From NCBI GenBank assembly GCA_014925825.1, contig JACGCK010000003.1:372001-436000 (forward strand): a DNA stretch of 64,000 nucleotides. The letters are read 5' to 3'. A program made the translations under genes and the position numbers. Under the pieces are notes generated by a model. It was not told where the DNA came from. It was given only the letters and a program-made list of their open reading frames with translations, and did no database searches. The DNA comes from Pholiota molesta (taxonomy: Eukaryota > Basidiomycota > Agaricomycetes > Agaricales > Strophariaceae). Below are positions 23,250 to 34,861 of the stretch, one piece after another. The stretch's first letter is position 1, and each line of letters begins with the position of its first letter.

Positions 23250-24847
23250 TCACACAGCATCCTCCGTAGCCAGCCCCAGCTTCACCAGCAGTTGTTGTGC
23301 AGGGCGTCCCGCCGTGGGAGGAAGCTCCAATTCCCGTGACGGCGGGAGCTCCATCAGCTCCCTGACAGCCACCTGCGCGTCTTTGCCTGCCCCCGGTGTC
23401 AGACGCGTAATTAGCGAGAGAACAGAGACATTACCGTTAAACAGAACGTCGTAAACCTACAGGACAGTCAGCCAATGTCGCACATTCCTATTAGGCGCGC
23501 CGGACTTACCGCGGTCGCGATTGGCGCATGGACCTCAAGTTCTTCGATGATTTTTTGCACTCCTTGGGTCGTCGGGACACCTTCCGCCACACTTCCAAGG
23601 GTAGACATGATCACATCAAGTTTCTCACCTTGACCAAGGCGATACCCGACGGTATAGTTCCTACTATTTGGGGAACTGCATGTCAGGAAAAGATCTCCAA
23701 CGCCTGCCAATCCGAGGAATGTTAGTGGTGAGGCGCCATAGGCTGTTCCAATGACAGTCATTTCAGAAAGGCCACGTGTAATGATCACTGCACGGTGTTA
23801 GCTATAAAAAAAAAAGTTGAAAGACAGAAGTAGCAAATGTCACCTACTAGCTCGTGTGTTATTCTTAAAGCCTAGGCCGTCTGACATGCCCGAGGCGATA
23901 GCGTAGACATTTTTGAGCGCTCCCGAAAGTTCAATGCCAATTGGATCAGTTCCAGTGTAACTATTCATTCAAAGTCAGTGCGGGCGCTTCTCTTTGACAA
24001 TAAAAGCAATTGCGTACCAGCGGAAATGGGGTTGATGGAATAAACTTGAAGCTTTGTTGGCCTCTGCTTCAGTAAACGACGCAACGGAGACCGAGGTCGG
24101 TAGTCTTTCGACAACTATAGAATATCGAATTCACGACGCGTCTTCAGAAGCTTCAGCATTCAGACGTACTTTCTTTCGCAAAGGATGGACCTGACTATAC
24201 AGATAAAGTCAGGTGATTGAAGAGAAAATACGGGACAGAAAAGGGAAGCATACGATAAAGGTTGCGAGTTTGGCAATATCGGGTCCACAGGTATCCGCGA
24301 TAATCTCCAAAGTCAAGGCATGCGTCCCAACTTCAATACCTTTGTTGACGAATATGAGCAGTGGTAGGTTGTTGATGTCTAGTGAGGGTCGTAAAGTTTG
24401 CAGTGTGGATCTACCGTTGCCGATCGCGTCGGTTTATGACGAATGATTATTCGAATGAAATAATATTCACCTCAAGAACTGTGTTGGGATGGCGAACAGA
24501 AGGACATCGACCTTGTTGATGAGGCCCGCATCAGGCAAAGCGGGACCAACGGCAGTGATATTGGATGGAAATTCATGGTCGGTCAAATACGTGGGATTCC
24601 GGTGATTGAGATTGAAGTGCTTGACGAGATATTCCTCCCGGGCCCACATATAGACATCGTGCTGAGAATCTCCGAGGTGGGATGCCAGGCACGATCCGAA
24701 GTTTCCTGCACCGAAGATTAGGACTTTCGAGTTATGCCCTGGCTGGGGTTTAGAGGAAAATGACATGGATAACTGAGAAGGAAAGCGACGACGGGGAAGA
24801 GCAAGTGCAAAGGGAGCAAAAAGACGACAGCCGCCTGTTTTCAGCAT
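23250..24847 (-). CDS. NAD-dependent glycerol-3-phosphate dehydrogenase, GpsA type
   Basis: Interconverts dihydroxyacetone phosphate and glycerol-3-phosphate, feeding glycerolipid synthesis or redox balance. The Rossmann start is [17 protein letters not shown] with YMWAREE, NPTYLTD and PTQFLR. Later come [17 protein letters not shown] (catalytic lysine), [27 protein letters not shown] and EGVPTTQG. The C-terminus is [18 protein letters not shown]. These blocks follow bacterial GpsA rather than the eukaryotic GPD1 pattern. A 30-residue leader, rich in Arg and hydrophobic residues (from ATG 24847-24845), precedes the domain and looks like a mitochondrial presequence; an inner Met near 24766 would give a cytosolic form. 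It diverges from SED5 across only 156 bp. Confidence 0.9.
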
Positions 24848-25003
24848 GCGCAAAGAGAACACGCCGTTATTCAGGGGCGCGGTGCCCGCCCAAAAACGCG
24901 TAGAATCACGTGCGCCACGTTACAGCAGTTGCGCCAAACGGTAAACCCAGCTCACTCTATACCATCTCCACATTTTCATTTATTTCCTATTCCTATTCCT
25001 TTA
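24848..25003. promoter_or_regulatory. Compact divergent promoter, GPD and SED5
   Basis: Only 156 bp separate the two divergent start codons. The half near SED5 is pyrimidine-rich with repeated TATTCCTAT-like motifs (24985-25000), which may be a core promoter or leader element. Confidence 0.5.
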
Positions 25004-26350
25004 ATGTCCATACAGGACCGCACCCACGAGTTCAAGTCATGCGTTGACTCAATACGCAACAGAACCGCTCTGGGAAACCGAGGCCTGGAATCCAAACAAC
25101 GCCTTCTCCAAGGCAATGCGAAATCGCGGCCAAAAAGCGAATTTTCTCAGATGGCCTCGTCCATTGGCAGGGATATTAGCAACACGTCTATCAAGTTGAA
25201 CAAGCTGGCGCAATGTGCGTATTACTACCTGGCCGTCGCGGACCCAATTCTTGCCAATACTTACCTTCAACAACAACAATAGTGGCGAAGCGGAAGACAT
25301 TGTTCGACGATCGACCAGTGGAGATCAGCGTATGTCGCAATCCTGCAAAGATTCCAATATCTTGTGCTAAAGAAGGCTATAGGAACTAACTTTCATCATA
25401 AAACAAGACATTGCCAATATCAACAAGCAGATAGCAGCTCTGCAAACTTATGTCAAGCAACGCTACAACCAGCAGAGCGCCAACTCCCCGGAGACAAAGA
25501 TGATAAACGACCACGCCCAGAATGTTATGATGATGCTTCAAAACAACCTTGCGACGACTAGCATGACCTTTAAAGATGTACTCGAGCTCCGAACGCAGGT
25601 GTGTATGGCCGGTATATCTGGCGTGTACTGCTTTTCTTACCTCTCTGTAGAACATGAAGGAATCCAAGAATCGAACAGAACAGTTCATGTATACCACGCA
25701 AACAGCAGCGAGCCAGGCTCCTTCACGTACGTTCCTGCGTTCCACTGAACACATCGAGGACCCCCGTAACTAAGTACGAACGACGCAGTGCTATACAATC
25801 CCCAACGCACCGATCCTATGGGTGACGGCAGCATGAATCCGTATGATCAAAAGGGCAAAGGACGCGCCCCACAAAACGGAGACCTCTTATCTCTCGACTT
25901 AAATGCCGCAGAGGCTGGCGGTTCAAACTCTAGCAACGGCTTCATGCAAATGCAAATGGTCGAGCAACAAGTACGCCGATATGTTTCCCTTTAGCGTCAG
26001 ATAGTTCATACCCTGTCTAGGATTCATATATCCAACAACGGTCAACGGCCATCGAGTCCATTGAAACAACCATCGCAGAACTTGGACAAATTTTCACGCA
26101 ACTAGCCAACATGGTGGCAGAACAACGGGAAACCGTGCAGCGAATCGACGCGGACACACACGACATCATGAGCAACGTCAGCGGGGCCCAACGGGAATTG
26201 CTCAAGTACTATGCAAGCATTTCGAGTAACCGATGGCTAATGCTCAAAATATTCGGGGTTCTCATTGTTTTCGTAAGTGACCCTACTTTACGGCCTGCAC
26301 TTATGCTTATTTGACCCCTCCAGTTCCTTGTCTTCATTCTCGTATCATGA
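25004..26350 (+). CDS. SED5: Syntaxin-5 type Golgi t-SNARE
   Basis: Qa-SNARE of the cis-Golgi, needed for ER-Golgi vesicle fusion. Seven exons (25004-25214, 25283-25329, 25383-25598, 25651-25726, 25789-25970, 26021-26272, 26324-26350) give 336 residues in frame. The start MSIQDRTHEFKSCVDSI is the conserved Sed5 N-peptide that binds the Sly1 regulator. A three-helix Habc region follows (KSEFSQMASSIGRDIS, LNKLAQLAKRKTLFDD). The SNARE motif (about residues 245-310) has the central Gln in FTQLANMV. A C-terminal membrane anchor of about 17 residues ends the protein (IFGVLIVFFLVFILVS). An upstream GTG/CTG-type extension in the same frame is not needed. Confidence 0.96.
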
Positions 26351-26488
26351 TTCCCCAGCTCTCGACGAGCTAACTTTTTTACACTTATTTATGGGACTAT
26401 TCTTACTATGGACTTCACATTTAATTCAATATCCAGTTTCGTTCGCAGATAATAAAATAGAGTGTCATCGTGTACATAGATATCCAGA

Positions 26489-27690
26489 CTACCCGACAGG
26501 AATCGCATTGACACCAGTTCCCCATGTCTTCGATGGGCCTTTTGATTTTTTGTGATGCCGGACTCCACCTCTGTGTGTTTCGCCGTCATCCTCGTTTCCA
26601 ACAGCCCATGTTCTACTTGTCGTAGGTTTGAGCTCCATTCCAGATGTAGCTGAGAATCTTTGAGGCCTCGAAGGCAAGTTCGGGAAGGAATTGTCTTCCT
26701 TTGCTTCCTTCTCAACGCGCTCCTCCTGTAATGTATTGTAAGGTCAAACGCGGTGAATCAACAATTCCAAAAGACATACGCGCTGTTCAAGCAATGCTTT
26801 ATTGCGCTCTCTGACTTTCGTGAGCCGAGTCTCGCTCTTGCCGCCTCCTCCAGCAGTCAGTTCGACATTGATCATGCGGCCGTCTAACATCGTTTGGTGA
26901 AGCTTGAGACCTTGCTGAAGAGCATTTCTATGAGTGAACTCCAAGAAGGCGCAGCCTTTTGACTTGAGCTTCTGCGCAGGCCCGCCTGATATAGATTTCG
27001 GTGTGAGAAGGCGAATAGTTGGTGGAGGATCTACATGATCTGTTAGAATGCGATTGAGTTAAGAAAAGTCAGGACTTACCGCAGGCTGCGAAGTGGGCTT
27101 GAATTGCTGATAGTGGTGTAGTATATTTCAGATTGCCTTCAAAATTATGAGCGCAAGAAACCACAAAATATAAGAGCATACATACCGAGGAATAAAATGA
27201 AACGTTGCTTAGCTGGCTTGTCCTTTCCATCAGGTTGTGATTTGCTCTCGCCGTCGGTCTTCTTCCGTTTGGTGCTTTTCTTGGTTGTACCTTTTTCTGC
27301 AGCATTCTCTCCGCCCTCGGCGGCCCCCTCCTCCTCCGCCTCCCTCTTCCGCTTCTGCCCCGTCGCCTTCTTCACCGCCTCCACAGCGACTGGAACATCC
27401 TCTGGCGCTGCTTTGCCTTTGCCTTTGCGCCCCACTTTGCCTTCCTGACGCTGGCCTTCGCCCCCTTCTTTGTCCCCGCCTGCTTTGCCTTTCGCCGTAC
27501 GGTCATCTCCCGCAGCTTCAGCTTGATCGCCGTCATCGCCAGTGAGACCTGCGTCCTCCATGGCAGGGACCGCATTAGCTTCCATGTCATCGAGTTCATT
27601 CCGTTTGGTGCCATGTCGTTTGCCCGTTTTGCGTTCACGGAATGCGAGTCCCTTCTTCTGCTTTTTCGTCAGCTTTTGTGATGTGCTCAT
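26489..27690 (-). CDS. NOP6: Nucleolar RRM protein, ribosome biogenesis
   Basis: Matches yeast Nop6, an RNA-binding factor of early 90S/40S ribosome assembly in the nucleolus. From ATG 27690-27688 the first 145 residues are Lys/Glu-rich and basic-acidic (nuclear-type). A single RRM follows, split by an intron: RNP2 is RFILFLGNLKY and RNP1 is KGCAFLEFTH. The linker LTAGGGGKSETRLTKVRERN and the C-terminal ETHRGG, KTWGTGVNAIPVG-stop are the family signature. The stop is at 26489. Intron positions in the RRM are clear; the junction in the EERVEKEAKE region is approximate. Confidence 0.9.
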
Positions 27691-28091
27691 CGTGTTTTAC
27701 TCGAGGCAAGTGGCTGTGTACCTGCTTCTAGAGAGGCGATGAGCACGTTTGGGGGTGATAGCAATAGCACAGAATAGCACTGGATGATAGTAGTGGCGGT
27801 GTTTCACGAACACGATGTGTTTGGGAAGAAAATGCGTTCTATGCCAGTGTGCTTCCTAATCAAGAAATTGCTTCGACCAATGGCGATCAGATTTGCTGTA
27901 GTACAGTAACATTGGAGTGTAAAATATAGAAGACCAAGAATATCGCTATCGAGATTTATACAATGTTGTTAATGACGAAGGAAAAATAATGAGCAGGGAA
28001 GTAAGCTAAAGATACGCTATTTGTCAAATCTGTGCGGGGGTATTCATACAGCATGTATACACGTTGATCTAAGCTATGATGGTGATACAAA
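27691..28091. other. Intergenic region upstream of NOP6
   Basis: About 400 bp between two minus-strand genes. AT-rich; presumably the NOP6 promoter and the 3' end of the next gene. No coding signal. Confidence 0.5.
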
Positions 28092-29816
28092 TTATTTACA
28101 TTGCTTTGAGGCAATGACTTCATGGCAAATTCTGCTCTTTAGAACTTTCAGCCGAGGGCAAAGGCCTGCTGCTTGTAGTGACGCGACCGGAATTTTATCA
28201 CTTGCAATAAGGATTCCCTGCGGTCGTTCTCGTGGTTCTATGCCAACAAGTGACCCCGCTGGGCCAAGGGTTAAGCCGTTCACCGCCTCGCCGGCGCCTT
28301 CAATTTCGATTTCTCTCTCTTCATCTTCGCGTCGGCGGCCTATAGGTCGCAAGATTGGACTCGGCATGCTAATCGTCGCTCTGAGAGTGGGACTAGAAGT
28401 GATGCTGATCCACGTGGAAATGCAGGATAACTGCTGCCAATAGTTGGCGACGATGCTGCTGAACTGACGGCCGACTGCGGCACCGAAATCGGAATTGCAA
28501 TGGGAAGTCTTGAGTTACTCCCTCTGCCCATAGAGGAGTTTGACGCTTGATGGGAATCGCGAAGATATTGAAGCGATGGTGAGACTGCCCGCCGCTTTGA
28601 ACTAGTTGCATAAGGGTCAAATCGATCCTCGACTAAGTTTTGTGAGTTTGGTATTAAGGAGGGAGAGGCAGATGCACGCACGTTTACGCTTGTTAGAGCG
28701 CACCGCGCTCGTCGTTGGCGGGGGCGTATAACGCCAATGGCTGCTTTGATTCGGTGTCAAAGAGGGCAAGAGTGGGGAACCCAGAGGCTTCAATGAGATT
28801 GATTGAAATAAGGTTAATTGAAATAAAAGGAGGATGAGCTTGAGACAAATCTTACCGCATCAATATCCATTGCTGCTCCACCCCAGCTGGAAGAAGCTCC
28901 GAAATGCTCATTCCATTGTCGTCCCCGTTGATACTTGAAGTGATACTCCCAGCTGGCGTATGTGTACGTGGTCTCTTGATAGCAATCGGCTGCGTCCCTG
29001 TCGTCGTCGCTGGAGTAGAAAATGTGAAGGGCCTTCTTCTACCTCTTGTTCGTCATCACTTGGAGTCTCTTCCCGAGCGATTTCCTCCGGCGCTGCTTCT
29101 TCGGGATAACGTCCACGATCGGCCAGCGCGCGTGGGGTCCGAGGTTGTGCAGGTAATTCAGACACGGATGCCACCATTTTCTGGAATGCAGCTTCCGACT
29201 TGACTTCGGCATCTTCTGGCCTTGATTCGGCCAAGAGGTTTAGAATGCGAGGTTGCTTGAGCTATATAATTGAAATTATAATTATAGTTATGTCAATGGA
29301 TGAATAATGTAGAGGATGAAGGCGAAGGATGCCACATACAGGAAAAGAAAGTCTGCGATTGAAAATGGTTGGCATGTCTGCTGCATCCATGCTGGCTGAG
29401 GACCGTCGTCGAGGAGGAGTTAAGGGGAGCGGTCGCACGCTAGCCTTCAAAGTATTTGCCTCTTCCTCGCCATTACTCGGGATTTTCAAAGGCGGGGTGT
29501 TGGTCTCCGAGCTATTGGGAGATTCTGTCATCATCCGATCCTTGTCGCTTTCAGATTCCTCTGCGATGAAAGCACTCTGGCTGCGTCGCCTTGCATGGAG
29601 AGTAAAAGAGGAGGCGAGTGGACTGTGTAATCGTGATTCGGAAAGGTAGCCTGCTTTCTGCAGGAAACTGGAGCGGCGAAGGCGATTGAAAAGAAAGCTA
29701 GGGTCATCGAGAGTAACAGATGAGCCTGTCGCTCCAGGACTCGAGGAAGAGGAAGACGGTAGTGCAAAATCTGAAGACGAGGTTGGGAGCGGAGTGCGGG
29801 ATGAGGCTTTGGGCAT
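28092..29816 (-). CDS. Disordered Ser/Pro-rich hypothetical protein with frame breaks
   Basis: Begins at ATG 29816-29814 with a Ser-rich 150-residue exon, then an intron (GTATGT donor) and an exon starting LKQPRILNLLAESRPEDAEV. Further exons carry KRPRTHTPAGSITSSI and a region rich in Ser and Pro, ending with a charged segment (RPIGRRREDEEREIEIEG) and a stop at 28092. No domain is recognised. To keep the smooth reading the frame must change three times, near 29049, 28911 and 28418. Each change fits one missing base in a run of A (seen as T on the + strand at the first two) or T. The gene may be real with sequence errors, or decaying. It is not related to its neighbours by any visible logic. 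Confidence 0.55.
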
Positions 29817-30162
29817 TTTGAAACTAGGGTGTAGCTGATTGGAAGTAGATCACTGTCTGCAAAGATACTCGTGTATTGAATAAAACACTTAGAGCCTAGA
29901 TATTTGTGGTGAGCATAGCATAAGGTTGGGAGCAAGTTGGAAACAGGTCAAGCAGTCGAGACTGTCGAGCTGGATATGCATTCCCTTCGGTGCTATTTCC
30001 GGATAAGGCAAGCCTTAATATCCACCGGCTCTTCGTGCCGTCAACAATACTCAAATAAATACTTAAGTAGCAATAGCTATACATTAAAAAAATTGTATAT
30101 ATGCTAGTCCATCCACGACAGAGTTTTTTCTCATTTCTAGCTATAGAATGGTAGATATTTAC
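29817..30162. other. Intergenic region
   Basis: 346 bp, AT-rich, between two minus-strand genes. Contains the promoter of the disordered-protein gene and the 3' end of the MAPEG gene. No coding signal. Confidence 0.5.
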
Positions 30163-30996
30163 CTATTTTAACAAGCACTTAGAAATACCTTCGTACAATG
30201 TAGCGCCAGAGATGTACGTCGAAGTCAAAATAAGGGCTGCCAGATGTGATGTTAGACACAAAATACGATTTGACACAGGGACAGATAGGCTTACAGAGCA
30301 TTGCCAATATTCCCCCGTAGTAAATGATGGTTCCACGCTGAAAAATGAGAGAAAATATCAGTAAATCGAGGTCGTACCTTACGAACTATAAGTAGTACGT
30401 ACCTTCTTAGGGTCTCCAGTAATATAGCCGCGCGTGTAGGATACGCGCGAGAGGGACCAAAAGCCCAAAGCAGATGCCGCAAAAACGGGGAACTTGGTGG
30501 CAGCCACAAGGGTACTGTGATGAGAGCCTCACTTGTTAATTCCTGTCAAAAACAACATGATGGAGAGCGTACGCCGTATAGACGATGGGGATGTTTTCAA
30601 GTGTATTCTGATGGGCACCTGGAAACATGTATTTTTGAGATGAATGGAAGAGTAAAATATAAGAAATCACATACGTTGGGCGCAGTTGAACAGATGGGCT
30701 TCTTTCTTATCTTCTGCCTCTTTCTTCTCCGCATACACTAGAGAAAAACACGAAGTCAGTAATCGATCACCGGTATCAGAATATGATTTACACACTCTGT
30801 GGGTATGGAATGCCAGCACGTCTGCGGTGACGGCCGACCACAATGTTCTGGCCGAAAAGGAGGAATATGGTCGAAACGAAGGCAGGAGCCAAGTACTGGA
30901 ACCTAATGAACGGAAGTGAGGTCAATACACGGCTCCGTAGTACAAAGGGTGAATTGCAATCACGCACCCGTCAGGCAGAGTAAGGGTGGTCGACAT
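30163..30996 (-). CDS. MAPEG family protein, MGST3-like microsomal glutathione transferase
   Basis: Short membrane protein with four predicted helices in the ER or mitochondrial outer membrane, related to microsomal glutathione S-transferase 3. Exons spliced on the minus strand from ATG 30996-30994 give MSTTLTLPDG, a first helix (PAFVSTIFLLFGQNIVVG), then HLFNCAQRAHQNTLE, which is the MAPEG hallmark (FNC.QRAHQNTLE). Later segments are TKFPVFAASALGFWSLSRV, YTRGYITGDPKKRG and a last helix with LILTSTY. The final exon ends at 30163. The family conjugates glutathione to lipophilic compounds or reduces lipid peroxides. The junction after NTLENIPIV is approximate. Confidence 0.87.
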
Positions 30997-31506
30997 GATT
31001 GAGAAGGATAATTGAAAGGAACTATGTGTTCGAGATGTGGGGGGAAATGAGACGATGTTTTTGGTGTTGAAGAACGTCGGATATATATATCCTCACGCGC
31101 ATGATCAAATGAAGAAAACCTTCTCTGATTTTCTATTTAATTCACAGCTTGCGTGGCACTTCGCTCCATGTATGTACTGCGTCAGCTGTCGGCAGCCCCG
31201 CCGGAACGTTGATCATTCATCATTGCCCTTGCACTGACTAAGTGACACGTTGAATGAATTGAAGGCTCATGGGAGTAATCAAGCTGAGCTCGTCGTGAAG
31301 ACGCATGTCTCGGTGTCATGTCTGAAAATCAAATTCGGCTTCGGCGTGACGCGTCAACGTTTTCATCAACGAGCCGGCCCGTAATTTCTTCTAAAATTGG
31401 AACATGCTCGTCACGTGGATCTAATCACTTTTTTTGAGTGGTGCCTTCAACGATCTGCAGCAACGTTCAGCGCCCAAGCGTCCCAACTCCCTTCTACTCC
31501 CTCGAC
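30997..31506. promoter_or_regulatory. Divergent promoter region, MGST3-like gene and RRB1
   Basis: 510 bp between divergent start codons with no credible gene. It includes a short TA-rich run (31078-31091, ATATATATAT core) about 80 bp upstream of the MGST3-like start. Confidence 0.45.
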
Positions 31507-33196
31507 ATGTCGAAGCGCTCAGCAACTGACGCACAAGATGGACAGCCATTCCAAAAGATTACCGCTGGTGGTAGCAGGCGAGACATGCCCGCTGTTGATG
31601 AGATGGGCGAGTTTGAAGATGCTTGGGAAGATGATATCGAAAGCGACGAAGAAGTAGTGGTGAATGGCAATGACGAGAACGACGAGGATGGTTCGATTTT
31701 TGCTGCGTCTCAAAATATTTGATTCGATCTGTATTTTCAGGAATGGATGTGGACGAAGTCCTCCCCGCTATTGAGGAATCAGATGAACCTCCTCAAGCGC
31801 CCCAGGTTTTTATTCCTGGCACACATGTTTTGGGGAATGACGAGGTTCTGGAAGCCGACGATTCAGTGTATATCATGCGTCATTCTATGAACGTCAACTG
31901 GCCATGTCTATCTTTCGACGTTCTACGAGATAATCTTGGAGACGAACGGCAGAGGTTTCCTGCCACTGCGTATATCGTTGCTGGTACCCAAGCCAAGGAC
32001 GCGTCCAAGAACGAAGTAGTGGTATATAAAATGAGTTCTCTCCATCGCACACAAAAGGATGGCAGTAAGTGAGGTTTTGTGCTATATCAACCGGGAATTT
32101 AGTTGAACGATACTGCCCTTAGATGATTCGGATTCTGACAACGAAGACGACGACGATGAAGATGATTTGGACGAAGACCCCATCCTTGAACATCGGACAA
32201 TACCTCACACCGGCGGTGTCAACCGCGTTCGAGCACAACCATTATCATCAGCTTCACCATCGGCCACCCAGCCATATCATGTCGCTACCTGGGCCGATAC
32301 AGGGAAGGTGCATATTTGGGACGTTCGCCCTCTCATCGAATCGTTGGACTCTCCTGGATACGTGTTAGATAAATCAAGAACAAATATGCCACTCTTCACC
32401 ATCACCTCTCATGGACGAGCAGAAGGTTTTGCCATGGACTGGGCATCATCTGGCCCATCTTCTCTTCGCTTATTAACTGGAGACATTCATTCAAAAATCT
32501 ATCTGACAACCTCCACGCCATCTGGGTTCAATGCCCTGTCACAACCGTTCTTGTCGCACACTTCCAGCGTTGAGGATATCCAATGGAGTCCATCCGAACC
32601 CACAGTTTTCGCATCTTGTTCCGCAGATCAAAGCATACAAATATGGGATGTACGAACAAAAGGGCGCAAAAGTGTGGCTGGCATCGTCGCGGCCCATGAA
32701 AGCGACGTGAATGTCATCAGCTGGAACAGATTAACCACATACCTGCTCGTCAGTGGAGGAGATGAGGGTGCTATCAAAACATGGGATCTCAGAAACGTTA
32801 AAAAATTAGGGTAAGCGTTTTTCGCCCTCGCATTGAAGGAGTATGCACTCATAAGCTCCCAGATCGGCGGACATGGATCCATCGCCCGTTGCATCCTTCA
32901 ACTGGCATAAAGCCCCAATCACATCCATCGAATGGCATCCTACAGAAGATTCTATCTTTGTTGCGTCAGGCGCAGATGATCAAGTTACAATGTGGGATCT
33001 CGCTGTCGAGCAGGACGACGACGAAACAGGCATGGGCGAAACGTTTCCTGGCGAAGCGCAGGTGCCTCCTCAGCTACTGTTCGTGCATCAGGGCCAGAAA
33101 GATATCAAAGAAGTGCATTGGCATCCCCAGATTCCCGGTACAGTTATTAGCACGGCCTTGGACGGATTCAACATCTTCAAAACCATCTCGGTATAA
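31507..33196 (+). CDS. RRB1: Glutamate-rich WD40 protein, ribosome assembly
   Basis: Homologue of yeast Rrb1 and human GRWD1, which chaperones ribosomal protein uL3 into pre-60S particles in the nucleus. The N-terminus has an acidic run ([13 protein letters not shown]) and the family block [20 protein letters not shown] followed by [18 protein letters not shown] second acidic insert ([13 protein letters not shown]) precedes WD repeats, recognisable by [32 protein letters not shown] and [11 protein letters not shown]. The C-terminus [14 protein letters not shown] and [15 protein letters not shown] matches the family end. Four exons are needed, with introns near 31695-31739, 32066-32121 and 32812-32861. 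Start ATG 31507 is chosen because MSKRSATD fits the family N-terminus. Confidence 0.95.
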
Positions 33197-33306
33197 AATT
33201 CACCATACCAGCTTATTATTTTGCTTAGTCGTTAATCGAGCTCCCTCTTTGGATATATCCTTCATTCCACCGAGAATTAGCCATACAACACTCCTGAGAC
33301 GTTGTC

Positions 33307-34509
33307 CTATACTCCAGCTGCCCTAATCGTCTCAACCAGGGCGATATAGATGTTGCGGATATCATATAGATATTGGCGAGCAAGAAAAAGCTGATGTTCA
33401 TCATGTTCTTGAAGAGCAACCTTGCGTCAGGTCGGGTTAATCATCGCACTGGTTTATGAGATACAACAGGTATCTACCAGATAATCTTCAACATCCGGAT
33501 ATTTTGTCAACTTAGAGCAGAGTTTTGCGCGTGCAAGATGATCTTTTCCGGCAATGGCTCGCATGTTCAAGGCCGATTCTTGGGCAAGGTGAAGTTCAGC
33601 AAGGAAATCTATTGGTCAGATCTACATGTGTTTATAGCAAGAAGCAGGATCTTAAACCTTCCTTCTTGAGCACCTACACCATGTATCATCAAATGATCAG
33701 TGTCGAATACTGACCAATTCAATTTTTTGCTCGTACTATGTAGAATTTGAACGAGTATATGCGCCCGTCCCAGCAAGTAAACATCTCGATCTCCCTTGAT
33801 TATTGCATTATTCACGCACCATGTAGTGCTAATAAATCAAAAGTCAATTATAGAAATAGAATAAAGCGAGTGGACTTACGTTGAGTGGGTGAGAATCATC
33901 CAAATTCGCGCTTGGTCCTATATGCTAAAATATGATAAATGGCTCAGAGGAACAGTATAACGACACAAACTGTCAGTTGAATCATGTCTGCACATTGCTT
34001 CTTTATAATGTCGTGAAGCGTCTTATGTACCGAAGGTTTGGGGCGCGAGTAGGAAGTATTTTTAGGGATGTTCGCTTGATCTCGACCTTTCAACGGCAGT
34101 ACCAAAGGATCGGAACCTTGAATACCAGTTCGTTGGCTACTGGCCAGATCGCTGTCCGTTTCCATACATTTCCTCTTTTTTCGTGGAGATCGCAAAGCTT
34201 CTTCGGCGAATAAACTTGTGTACGGTGACGAGATGTTAGTGTAGGAGTCTTGGACGACAGAAGGAAGATTTGCTGTTCTTTGAATGATACGATCAAGTTC
34301 ACTAAAAGGTAAATAGACTTGTGTGATCCGTATAGCGACAAGGAAAGCGGGACAATTCACATAATCTGAAGAACATTAGCTGGTAGACTTAGAGACTTCG
34401 AGAGACTTGCTTTCTGAGGAAAGACACAGGATACGACGTTGTAACCTGTTACTAGCATGCTTCCTTTCAGACTCTTTAAAACATCAAACAGGAATTTCTT
34501 GGGCGACAT
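33307..34509 (-). CDS. Hypothetical helical protein
   Basis: Splicing on the minus strand from ATG 34509-34507 gives MSPKKFLFDVLKSLKGSM, then a GTGAAT/TAG intron leading to ELDRIIQRTANLPSVVQ. A basic linker with RSPRKKRKCMETDSD (possible nuclear localisation signal) follows. The C-terminal half is helical: ADMIQLTDQARIWMIL, RDVYLLGRAHILVQILH, AELHLAQESALNMRAI and LVETIRAAGV-stop at 33307. About 280 residues. I do not recognise the family; a nuclear structural or complex-forming protein would fit. Junctions are supported by frame continuity rather than homology. It converges with RRB1 and diverges from TAF1. Confidence 0.6.
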
Positions 34510-34861
34510 AGAAACGTGGCACCTCCAGATCGTTCTTCGTAGCAGTATCCATAGGGTCAAAGAAAAGACCAGCAAGAACCTCCGGCGAATGAATTCTGGA
34601 TGATGATGTTCAAGTCCAAGTTACGATTTGACCCTGTGGGCGGCGGGTGTGAATTGGGAGCGCTTTGTTTGGCTTTGTTGTGCAAAGCCAGCGGGTTTGT
34701 GAGTCGGTCCGCCCCTTTAGACGTTCATTACTGGCACAGTGTGCTTACATTTCTCTAGCTGTGGCAAAGCTTTGCAGCCATCCTTTCTGTATCGAGACCT
34801 CTCACTCAAAATATCTTAGCCTTCGAGTCTCTTACTGTTCAGTAATCGAACGGCTCAAGCA
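34510..34861. promoter_or_regulatory. Divergent promoter region upstream of TAF1
   Basis: 352 bp between divergent start codons. GC content rises near 34630-34720. No coding frame is supported. Confidence 0.45.

Noticed and set aside
27237..27545. Pro/Leu-rich + frame opposite NOP6
   Set aside because: Shadow of the Lys/Glu-rich NOP6 N-terminus on the minus strand.
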